Shown piece after piece: positions 55,033 through 64,000 of a DNA stretch of 64,000 nucleotides. The notes under the pieces were generated by a model. That model made no database searches, was not told the origin of the DNA, and saw nothing but the letters and a program-made list of their open reading frames with translations. The position numbers and the translations under genes are program-made. Position 1 is the first letter of the stretch. The number at the start of each line of letters is the position of its first letter. Source of the stretch: Porpolomopsis calyptriformis (taxonomy: Eukaryota > Basidiomycota > Agaricomycetes > Agaricales > Hygrophoraceae); NCBI GenBank assembly GCA_951640195.1, contig OX621164.1, positions 787,098-851,097 of the forward strand, read 5' to 3'.

Positions 55033-58000
55033 CCAACAAGCATCTGTGTTACATGCAATAAACCAAAATGTGCTACCAAAACAGTCAACGTTCTATGCCT
55101 TTATTGCGATTGTGAGTTTAGATTTTCAAAAACACCTACAGGATTTAACGGCTCATGATATTTAGATTTCAAGTATATCCCTATTTCTTTGTGCAACTAT
55201 CAACCCATTGCACAAGTCCTTGTGGAGAATGGCCTATTCCCTACCGCTCCATCTCAGCTGCGTATGGTGGTTTCGGTCCATCTTTTGGACTTCTATCATG
55301 CTCTCTTTGAGCACTCTTGTGAGGCTGTCAATGCGATGGCCTCTGCCCTGCATGCCTTCTACACGCAGCGAGGATTTTGTACGTTAGACAAAGCTGTATG
55401 TGGTATTTAACCATATCGTTCAGAAGACTGACCATCCTTTTAGGGTGATCCCATCTGGGACTCTTTCCGCCGTGGGCTTGGATATGCAATCCAATGGCAT
55501 GATGCCCTCCGTGTCCTCATTGAGAAGGATGTTAGCTCTGCAATCGAGAAGTCGGATGCACGCATTCAAACCTCTAAGCTACATCCTGTATCATCTCCAC
55601 CGACATCTTGTGATAGAACTCTCAGCCAATGATGCCCAGCATGTTTTTCTGGAACATCTTATGGGCACCCTTTGGATCAGTAAGGCTACAGATTAAGAAT
55701 ATATTGCTCTACAAAAACTAATGCCAAGACAGCGGTGCTGACATCCATGTAGCAACCAATGGTAATTTTCACCATCGTCATTGAAAATCGGCTGGTGATA
55801 GTCCTGAATTTTATGATCCAACCTATTTTCTCACAAAGGTACAAGTTGATTCTGTTGCACTCCACATCGAAGCTGTATGAAAAGCCCTGCCAAAGAGGTC
55901 CCATCCGAAGGTCCCCGATGAAGCTGTCAATAAATGTCAAAGCACTCACGATGCAATGAATGGGAGCAAAGACAAGGCAAAGATGGAGTACTTTGATAAC
56001 ACAGGAATCATGTGTCTAGTGTGCCGACATGATATTCCCCTCTTCTTTGCGAACATGGACACCCCTGGAGAGCAACAGAAGTACTCTGTAGCTCTACTTC
56101 TCCACCTCTTCTCCCTCTTACCTCCTGAGGCAACTGTGACATGTCTTTACGACGTTGGATGCGTGCTTGATCGCTCAGCACAATTAGTAAGTCTCGCATC
56201 ACTGACTCTCAGATGATCTAACCTATCCCACAGTATGATCTTTTCCCCCCCCCATATCACCAATCATTTGACCTTCACGACCAATGCTATGCATGCATAT
56301 GGGCATCAGTGGGCTTGCCAACTCATATACAACCCGCAGCTTCGAGTGGGACTTGGTCTAACAGATAGTGAAGGTGTTGAACGCCTTTGGTCATGGTTGC
56401 AGAAGCTCATTGGAGTGACTTGGTCATCTGGGGTAAGGACACCTCTTCAATATACTTTCGGACCAGCTAACACACTTCAGAGGTCACACAGGATATGGCT
56501 TGTTGACCAACAAGCAAACACAATTGTGCAAGAGCTTCGGGACGACCTCAGTGACTGGATTCGATGCCGCCTTCGCTTTGGAGTGGTAGGTCAAAGTGGT
56601 AGGGCTCAGGCGACAATTGATACATGCGGGGTCCCCTTGGCTGAGCTGCGCAAGCAGTGGGACTTCCAGCGGGTGTCCCAACTCTCATTACGAGCTCGTA
56701 AGTAATCTCCTTGCCTTGCTTGCACTGACATAGGTCTTACATGTATCTAGATGCACCCGTATGGCTCAAAAAGGAGCTTGAGACCGTCCTATCATTGCAG
56801 AACAACCTCGACATGGTTGATCAGGCCATCAAGATCGCACAAGCTATGTTGGCCAAGGCCGTCTCCAATCTGTTCAGCATAACACTGCTCGCCAGTCTGG
56901 AGGAGATGCAAGATCAGCTTAAAAAGTAAGTCGAAGACCTCTATGCATTGCTCAATGTCCAAGACAACTTTCTGGAGCTTCACAGTATCGATTTTCAATT
57001 CATCCAAATTCTGCTCATGGCCCGCGACCTCAAGATAAATATCCGCAAGTGGGCCATTAGGAGTTTTTTTGAATGGGATAAACTTGACCGCGCTGCAGGC
57101 GGTCGTGAGCAGGCGCTTGGCACCAAAATTCACCAGCACATGCGGAAGGCAATCATGAAATGCAAGCCAGCGCTTATTACTGCCATTCGAAAATTCAACA
57201 ATTATTGTGCAACGCTCGAATCCATGTACAACCCCGACTGGAGTATTCCACTACCCCAGTCTTTGCCCACCAGCCTGGTTGACTTACGAAACTGTACCCA
57301 TCTCATGGAGGATGTCTGGATAACATGATCTGTCGGCGAAGTTCCACGATGGCTTGAAGATGCCGATGTTCGTGATGGGATTCGGGCAATGCTGAAACTC
57401 GACCATTGCCTTGAAGAACATCGCCGCCTTAGAATTGAGGCAGACAACCTCTGTCGCTGGTTTGGATGAGAAATATGTGCCATTGAGTTGGCTCTTAGAA
57501 CACCGTCATGTATGTCTCTATTTTCTTTTTTGTTCTCAAGTTGAACCAATGTGGATTTAGATCAACACCTTACCATTCCGTTGCAGCAACAACGAGACAG
57601 GCTTATCCACCTCACAACCCACTGGACCAACCCTCTTGCCACTTCGACTCATTTTGATACCCATATCTGCAATGCCGTGGAGGTAGCTGAGAACCTCAGC
57701 GGTGTCTCTCCACCACAAGTCTTGACCTGGAAACGGCCAAAACTAGTGATTGAGATGGATACACTAGACCTGCCGGTGGACAGCTCACCGTCCAACCATA
57801 CCGAGACTCCTAGCAGCAAGGAGATCTTGGTCACAGATCTCCTTGATGACGATGCATTTTCTGCTGGTCAAGATGAAATCCCAATGGATTTGATAGCAAG
57901 TAGTGAAGATAATGAGTGCAGAATTATTTGGAAGCTTCCGGCAAGTACCCAATATGTTTTTATTTCTAATCTTTATTTGCCATTTTCAATAGGGAGATCT

Positions 58001-58833
58001 ACGTCTCAATGAGGACCTCCTGAATATGGTCACTTCGACCCAATTTCTTTTACCAAGTAAATCTCAACATGACTCTCATGTCCTGCATTGCAAAGACAGC
58101 AAGGCAAGACTCTATTTTGATCCCAGGGACCTTGCGATTCTAGGATCAATGACTGCTTGACTCAATGACAATTGCATCAACAGTGGTGCTGCGCTCCTTC
58201 AAGAACACATTGGATCCCTACCCCCAACTGGAGAGCAATGCGCGTTGCTCTCCACATTCGATCTTCTTCATGTGCGCCACAATGCAACAGACGAAGACCT
58301 TTGGCGTAACATCTACCAATCCTCCTATTGGTGCAAGGACATATGGATCATCCCGATTCACCACTGTGGTGTCGACCATTGGGTTCTGTGTGTCACTTAT
58401 GTGCAAAAGCATCAGCTTTTGCTCTTTGATAGTCTAGCAAGTCATCATCCCTGGAGGCAAGATGTCAAAGTGCACCACTTTCTTCTCATGGCAATGAATC
58501 ATCTCCCTGACCCTCTCTTAGGATATCATGCATCTGCTCACACGTATGGTATTGCTAGCCAATGTACATGGAAAACCTCTCCGAGTAGTCACAGATAGTT
58601 GGACAGCTCACCCAACCTTGGTAAGTTCTACGCTCCTTGTTAACTCATGCTCACCGATTCTTCAGGTCCTCCCAATTCAAACGAATAGTAATGCCTGCGG
58701 TGTATGGGTTTTGGCAAGCATTGCAGCAGTTCTCCATGGTTTTGACGTTGCTTGGATGGATGAGAAGGAATTACCGATATTCTGTAGATTCCTTTACCAT
58801 CTCACTTTGTCTCTGCCAATCAATGTACAGTAG
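55033..58833 (+). pseudogene. KDZ transposase (catalytic part) fused to a Ulp1-like protease
   Basis: Continues the frame of 47577-48052. A Cys-rich start (ICVTCNKPKCATK, LCLYCDCEF) leads to NGLFPTAPSQLRMVVSVHLLDFYHALFEHSCEA. After two introns (about 55399-55443 and 55679-55727) comes IHVATNGNFHHRH (55745), the first DDE site of KDZ, where D is N. Then CLVCRHDIPLFFANMDTPGEQQKYSVALL (56015), LYDVGCVLDRSAQL (56150), intron 56187-56233, NAMHAYGHQWACQL, GVERLWSWLQKLIG, intron 56434-56480. A long helical region follows (56750-57900). The Ulp1-like domain at about 58150-58830 has HWVLCVTYVQKHQLLLFDSLA (His and Asp), VLPIQTNSNACGVWVLA (Gln and catalytic Cys) after an intron at about 58621-58665. Frameshift and TGA codons break it. 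Ulp1-type proteases cut SUMO-like conjugates; their fusion to KDZ is known. Confidence 0.85.
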
Positions 58834-59991
58834 CTTTTGGAAGTATCTAACTATACATCGATTACTAGCCCTCCATCATAAAATATGTCTTGCAATATGA
58901 ACTTCGCAATATCAAGCTTCTCCCACTGATCAAGCATGTCCTCCACTCACCCATAACTACCTCCCTCTGATTCTGGGAGGATATAGGCTATATGTAACTC
59001 AATGTCCCTTTCTTCACCCACCTGGCGCAGCCGTCACAAACACCTCCCATGCAAAACCTCCATGAGCCTCTCCCGCATCTCCACTGGTGCACCTGACAGA
59101 GCAACAACTTAGCCCTTGAAGTAGTACAACAGTTGAGGTTAATAAACAGATTGAATGGACAACTTACTCACCTTGAAATAACTTGAGATGGTGAGCAGCG
59201 GCCTTATCAGCAAAGGTATCTTGCTTTACATCCCATAACCACGATTTCCTATATGAAACTAGTGTCGCCTGCAAGTCGACATCATTAATGATGCCACCCT
59301 ACCGTAAGATACTCTGAGAGCTTTTCATACTAAGTTGTTAGGCAGATTTTTGCAAGCATGCTAAACATTTTTCTATATATTTCTGGGCAGTATCTGTAGT
59401 ACAGTGATTGTTTTAATATCAGTTCATTGTTATTCCACCCCTGATTGGCTGGAATCCTTCTGGTGGCTGGAATCCTTCTGGTGGCAGTGGGGTCCGATAA
59501 GATAAGAGTCAAATAAACTTCCAAGAACTTACTTCAGCCTTCTCTCATTCTCGTTGCACTGTCAATGGTTCTTCCAGTCCACCAGGAGCGACATACTATG
59601 GATATCTCAATGGTATGCAAGCATTCAAGACTTGTGAACTGTGTGTATTGTTACTTACAATCCATCAGGCAAACCCCATGGACAGGCAGACAGAGGTTCA
59701 AAGAGGTTATCCAAGATGACCTCCGTTATTATACTTTTAATGCTGGCTTCCATTCAACCTCTTCTGCCTCTCGTATTGCAAATCCCAGTCACGCCTTCGG
59801 CGTCTTCTATGCCGCCACTCATTTTGACCACTTAGATGTGTTTCATGGGCACCTACCCTCTCATTTCCACTACCACCTCTTTCCACTTTGTCTGGCCAGT
59901 TTTGTTCTGTTTTATATCGGCTTCCACCTCCAGTAAGTTGATTTTTCTACTTTGACATTGGCAAGAACTTTCACGATATCACTTTAGAAAA
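58834..59991. other. KDZ spacer with unassigned open stretch
   Basis: No complete gene. GGCTGGAATCCTTCTGGT is tandemly repeated twice near 59453-59490. An open stretch at 59565-59936 (123 codons) has protein-like parts (YYTFNAGFHSTSSASRIANP, HAFGVFYAATHFDHLDVFHG, ending in a hydrophobic segment) and stops 55 bases before the next gene, so it may be a 5' exon or an upstream ORF. Near 59100-59290 the minus strand shows splice-like CTCAC/CTTAC borders, but no gene was confirmed. Confidence 0.4.
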
Positions 59992-62900
59992 ATGCCTCTC
60001 AATAATCGTATAACCCATGTCGACAACCACGGGAGGTCCGAACCTCCATCGCAGGAGTCCACCCCCCACTCTGTGCAAAGCGGGGTCAGTGGGAGAAGGA
60101 CTCATACACCAGGATCAAGACGTAGGCGAAACTCCAGCCCAGCAATGCCAACTCCTACCCGTCTGGAAGCCCAGGATATTGGTGGGGCAGGCGGTCATCG
60201 TGATAAGCCTGCCCAGGCCCCTCAGGCATGTCCTTTTCCTGACGACCTTTTTTCCCCTGAGACTGGCAACTGTGCACATATCAAGTCTTCTATCAACCCT
60301 TCATTTTTATCGCCTATGTCGGTGACTGAAGGAGCGTCTCCCTGTGACCCAATCCCATATCCACCTGGCCTGGAAAAGGTCCTCACTCAACATGGATTTG
60401 AACCACCATCAAAGTCCCGACTTTTTGATGGCGAGCAACTAGCTGTCGGGTGTTTGTCGAAAACGAACTGCCAAGCCCTCCAGGAGGGGTTCGACGAGCT
60501 TGAACGGCTCGTCAAGCAGCTCTCTTGAAGAACCCAACTCCCTCTATCACAAATCCTCACACTGTGGGATCAGCACACCAGTCACGACAGCAAAAACCTC
60601 TGGAATGTTTATCAAAACTACTTCAAGGAGCCTGAGAATCACACCCAAGAACTTGGTCAGATTGGTCTCAAAGTCAAACATAAGTTCATTCTTGTTCTGG
60701 ATTTATCACTGCTGAGTTTCTTTCTTCAATCTAGCGTCAGAGGTCACCAGCAAAATGCGCAGTGACTGCTTCGAGGCCTTTAAGGCTGCTTACCTGGACT
60801 CATGGTCATCTATTCTCAAGACCTTCGCGGAAGTACGACTGACCTCATCCCCTAACGAGACCATTGCTCAATGCGCTAGAACTTTCAATAAGTTCACCTC
60901 CCAGGTCATCCAGGTGGTACGTAATCTGATCGTTCTTGCAACCCTTTGCTTATGCCATGCAGGAGAAGTTTTACAGCACACGGCATGGTTTTGAAATGGC
61001 CGTGGTCTTTGGTGGAACCTCTATCAATCAGGACTTGTCATTGGGGAAGGTATTTGTCACCAAGGCAGCCAAAGGGGTGAGTATTCATCCACTTCGATCG
61101 ATGTGAATTGTATTTAATGTTCTGTTCAAGTTTTTCTTGGACAGATACCAAGCAGATGACAATGCGATGCTCGGAAACTTCAAGGCTCACATCCAGTAAG
61201 TGTTTCTCTCTCATTATTTATGCACCCATTAATGGGATCGCCAGACACCATACGTCCATGGCTCTTATAGCAGACACGTGGGGCGACAACGAAGATGGCC
61301 GGAATAGCCCACCCATCCCTGACGGAGGGCAAAAAGGGTATTCAAAGGGTGGCGATGATGATCCGTCATCATCATCTGCCAATCCCATGGATAACCTCAA
61401 GGCTCGCTTCACAAAAGAACTTAGTGAGTTTCTTGTGTTTTCACTGCTCATTTATCGCTTATCACAGGCTGCATCAAACAGCCAAGTTTAGCCTGTCGTG
61501 GCCTGGCAAGACATTCCCTTGGGTGGGGATGGCCTCCTTCTTAGCGCAAAGCGGCATCATCCTCGAAGGTTACCCCGAATCCATCCCACTACCAGGAGAT
61601 CGACCATTGACCGCTCAGAAGAGCAAAGGTATCAACGTCCTTAGCAAAAAAGATGTGACTCAGCTACTGGAGGCATTCAATGATCCTCTTTATCCTCTCC
61701 AATTTAAAAAGGTTCCCAAGAACAAAATAGGTATGATATTATTATTATTTGCCATACACATCCTTTTGAATGCTGATGGCCTCCTAGCTGATTTAGTTGC
61801 ATCAAGATCACCCATCATCATAGGTGTTCCTCCCGCAGTGACCTCGGAACATCTCCAGGGCTGCTGCAAGTATGCCAACAACTATATAGATGCAGGTGGT
61901 CCACTGCGCCTTGCTGCCAGCCCTGCCAAGATCACCATGAAGGTAGAGAAAGGAGGGTCGATCTTGCGAGAACCTCCAGAGACCTCAATGGATGTTTTGG
62001 TCATCTCATCTGGTCCAGAGAGCTCCCCGCATCTGCCATTAGCCCAAGTCACCCATGCTTCAGCCCCTACCAAAAAGTCCGTCAAGTTCAGGGATGTCCC
62101 TGACCATTGACCCTGTGAAGAGGACCAGTTTGATGGAAGTTCCGAGCCTTCCAAATCTGATGTATCAACATCCAAAAAAAAGGTTCCAACACTGTCTTCC
62201 AAGCAAAAAGGCCAAGCGATAAAGTCTACCAGAATGAAGGCAAAATTGATGTCCATTGTTGAAGACAGCAATGAAGACCCGGCAACACTGGAAACGAGGG
62301 ACAGTGAGCCTTCAAATGCCAGAGGGGTAGTGAAGGCTAAGAGGAAAGCCAAGAACACGATAGGGAGCAGCAGGGCCAAAGTAGCGAAGGTCCTTCACGA
62401 CAGCTCATCGGATCGAGGTTGGTTTTCCTCATCTTATATTTCCCCCCTCTATTTAGATGATTTATTTGCAGGTAGTTCTACATTAGTTGAAGAGCGTCCC
62501 AAGCACAAACCGACAGCCCACCCTACTCAGCGGGGCGTCACTACCGCCACCCAATCGGATACCCCCAATGTTTCCACCACATCGTCAGATTTATCTAGTA
62601 TTGTCGATTCAGCCACTCCTGCCCATTCCCTGTTAAACCCCCAGCCAGAAGCCGACATTTCCGCCTCCCCACCTCATAAGATAGCCACCGACGTTACCCC
62701 CACTGCCACTATCCCTCCAAACAGTACTACAGACTCCCGCATTCGGACGGCCCAACCGGAGTCAAAATCAGATGCAAACGATCGTTCTATGGGAAATATC
62801 GTGTCCCAGAACCCCCCAGCATCTGCGATAGAGGATCCATCCATCAATGCCCAGTTCCTGTGCTATCAAGGCTATGGTCCTGCACACGACGGACGTGGGG

Positions 62901-63325
62901 ACCAATTCCACGGAAACCCCTATTATATCCCTCCTGAGAGTTACAGTTATTGGGGTCAGTATCCGCTGCCGCATCCCCCACCCTATGGCTACAACTATTA
63001 TGAGCAATACAGGCAGCCGATGAACACCGAGTCCAGTGGACATCCCCCGCCTGATAGCCGCCTGCACCCACCCAGTGACTACTGTGGCCCAGGGATACCT
63101 GGTGACCATTGCAGCTGGTATGGTCCTCCCGGGAGGTATATGGATGTTTGCACACCACTACTGCACTGCTCCCCGCTCCCCAATTTACTATTGCCGATCC
63201 TCCCAGAGGCTCAACCTCTCCCTCCTAACCCTGCAGAATCTTCTCACTCTCCACTTCCCTATCCTCAGTTGCCTATTCCCCCCCACGCGGATTCTGGAGG
63301 ACCATCAACAAATGCAGGGGTTTGA
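59992..63325 (+). pseudogene. KDZ accessory gene, large multi-exon protein of unknown function
   Basis: ATG 59992 (MPLNNRITHVDNHG). The N-terminal part is Ser/Pro/Arg-rich with a basic patch (RRTHTPGSRRRRNSS), then FPDDLFSPETGN and LEKVLTQHGFEPPSK. TGA 60526 interrupts before LPLSQILTLWDQHTSHDSKN-LWNVYQNYFKEP. After an intron: CFEAFKAAYLDSWSSILKTFAEV; then, after the intron at about 60916-60962, EKFYSTRHGFEMAVVFGGTS, RYQADDNAMLGNFKAHI, an acidic Ser-rich exon, and KFSLSWPGKTFPWVGMASFL with GYPESIPLPGDRP. TGA 62108 is followed in the same frame by a Lys/Ser/Thr-rich segment and a Pro/Tyr-rich tail (YIPPESYSYWGQYPLPHPPP), ending at 63325. Both stops fit CGA to TGA. I recall similar proteins near Agaricomycete transposons; no enzymatic motif was seen. 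Confidence 0.65.
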
Positions 63326-63682
63326 TTGTGTTCGGGTTTCAATGGCATTGTTTTGTTCTTCTTGGACATCTAATTCATACGTTCAGAGTGTATCAAGTAG
63401 GATATCTCTGAAATTGATTTGATTTTGGTTTCTATTGTTTATTGTGTGAACCTCTTGTAAGTTTATGAGCGCATGCTAAATGATATATTTCATGAAAATA
63501 AAAAAGTCTACAGAGGTTGGCGAGAGGTCCAACGGTACCTCCGACATCTATTTTGGAGGGGACCAGCTGTTAGATATTCCTAATCTGGATTTGGGAGGAA
63601 ATCCTCAGCCAAGAGGTAGCCTATTAGGTGTATTTCCCATCACATAAGAAACCCACCTAATAGGCTTTGGCACATGATCCAA
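63326..63682. other. KDZ right subterminal region
   Basis: Non-coding. It has TTTCATGAAAATAAAAAAG near 63490, a likely polyadenylation signal of the accessory gene, and inverted motifs AGCCTATTAGGTG (63617-63629) and CACCTAATAGGCT (63653-63665) that pair with each other and resemble the left end (ACCTAACAGGT). These could be transposase-binding sites. Confidence 0.55.
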
Positions 63683-63698
63683 AGTGCTGCCTAAGGTG
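63683..63698. repeat. KDZ right terminal inverted repeat
   Basis: AGTGCTGCCTAAGGTG, the inverse of 47349-47364 with one mismatch; followed by the GATTTAAA duplication at 63699-63706. Confidence 0.9.
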
Positions 63699-63706
63699 GA
63701 TTTAAA

Positions 63707-64000
63707 GTGCATTCCAGCCCCTGATTTCAAAATAGGAACTCAAGCCTTTGTAAAGGCCAAGTTTTTCCGAACTACCAGACCCTCCAAGAAACTCTCAGAG
63801 AAGAACTTAGGTCCTTTCGAGGTTATTGCCCAAGTTGGAACCCATTCCTATACTCTCCATTTGCCTAGTTCCATGAAAGCTATCCATCCTGTCTTTCATG
63901 TATCACAGTTGGAATCAGCCTCACCAAATACGATTCCAAACCAAGTACAACCTCCGCCTCCTCCGGTAATCATAGATGGAGAACCAGAGTTCGAGATCTC
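63707..64000 (+). pseudogene. E1 integrase C-terminal part, cut by window edge
   Basis: Resumes E1 after the KDZ element: IPAPDFKIGTQAFVKAKFFR, then LSEKNLGPFEVIAQVGTHSYTLHLPSS, MKAIHPVFHVSQLESASPNT and the beginning of the chromodomain region (IIDGEPEFEI). It matches E2 at 35230-34970. No stop is seen in this piece. The chromodomain and 3' LTR lie beyond 64000. Confidence 0.9.

Larger units (their letters stand above)
47349..63698 (+). mobile_element. KDZ (Kyakuja-Dileera-Zisupton) DNA transposon, 8-bp TSD
   Basis: 16350 bp including E4, about 9.37 kb without it. Terminal inverted repeats: CACCTAAGGCAGCACT at 47349-47364 and its partner at 63683-63698 with one mismatch (reads CACCTTAGGCAGCACT in reverse). 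GATTTAAA lies on both sides (47341-47348 and 63699-63706). It encodes a KDZ-type transposase fused to a Ulp1-like protease and a second large multi-exon gene. Similarity between the two ends continues imperfectly for about 80 bp. CpG is frequent, so the element is young compared with the left part. KDZ elements with 8-bp target duplications are known from basidiomycetes. Confidence 0.9.
29613..64000 (+). mobile_element. Ty3 element E1, oldest host of the nest (interrupted, truncated)
   Basis: A plus-strand chromodomain Ty3 element of the same family as E2. Its pieces are 29613-32972, 33361-33522, 47163-47348 and 63699-64000. Between them lie a solo LTR (TSD AAGTC), E2 (TSD GTATA) and a KDZ transposon (TSD GATTTAAA). 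Joining the pieces gives a continuous gag-pol alignment to E2. The LTR, leader and first part of gag are missing: it starts inside gag at a junction with the Plavaka relic that shares GGACAT (29607-29612). It runs off the right edge at the chromodomain. Confidence 0.9.

Noticed and set aside
59565..63325. TET/JBP oxygenase as KDZ cargo
   Set aside because: I looked for an HxD...H iron-binding pattern typical of TET/JBP in the second half of the KDZ element and found none.

Overview
The window is a repeat-dense stretch of a filamentous fungal nuclear genome, most likely an Agaricomycete (mushroom-forming basidiomycete). The grounds are the set of mobile families read from the translations (chromodomain Ty3 retrotransposons, a Plavaka transposase, a KDZ transposase fused to a Ulp1-type protease, an HUH Helitron, a LINE with an RNase H domain, pogo and Tc1/mariner), the short GT-AG introns of about 47-60 nt, and the CpG-directed decay of every copy. 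I found no host housekeeping gene, tRNA, rRNA or CRISPR array. The genus cannot be decided from this sequence.

Left part, 1-29.6 kb: old, AT-rich and almost without CpG. It holds a LINE 3' end with poly(A) tail (1-697), the 3' end of an old Ty3 element (698-2146) lying in a Copia 3' end (2147-2576), a fresher solo LTR (5328-5530), and one long minus-strand Helitron Rep/helicase pseudogene running from about 22.6 kb down to about 5.7 kb. That gene is split by a pogo element (6559-9371), a 7.1 kb LINE with a perfect 13-bp target duplication (13693-20819, itself carrying a solo LTR and one unidentified insert) and, at its upstream end, a Tc1/mariner element (22575-23825). A degenerate deaminase-like gene (23965-25892) and a Plavaka relic (26958-29606) follow.

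Right part, 29.6-64 kb: a Russian-doll nest inside one old Ty3 copy, called E1 here (+ strand, running off the right edge). E1 contains a solo LTR (32973-33360, TSD AAGTC), a younger copy of its own family, E2 (33523-47162, minus, TSD GTATA), and a KDZ DNA transposon (47349-63698, TSD GATTTAAA). E2 contains a second Ty3 family, E3 (36380-43203, minus, TSD ATCTC), and a solo LTR of a third family (44286-44644, TSD GTAAT). The KDZ transposon contains the full-length member of that third family, E4 (48053-55032, +, TSD CCAAC), inserted in its transposase gene. Every one of these insertions has a matching target duplication, so their order can be read directly.

Main results: (1) all three Ty3 families have a primer-binding site complementary to their own LTR a few tens of bases after the TATA box, with a compensatory change between E3 and E4, as in self-primed Tf1/sushi elements; (2) E3 and E4 gag both end at the same G-GGT-TTT-TGA, with pol in the -1 frame; (3) coding and LTR copies decay mainly at CpG, giving TGA at arginine codons and reciprocal TG/CA pairs between copies; (4) E3, E4 and the old copy at 0.7 kb carry an extra ORF after pol, and E2 carries an antisense Cys-cluster ORF in the same place; (5) the KDZ element has defined ends and two genes, a transposase-Ulp1 fusion and an unidentified accessory gene. 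Most coding regions here are broken.
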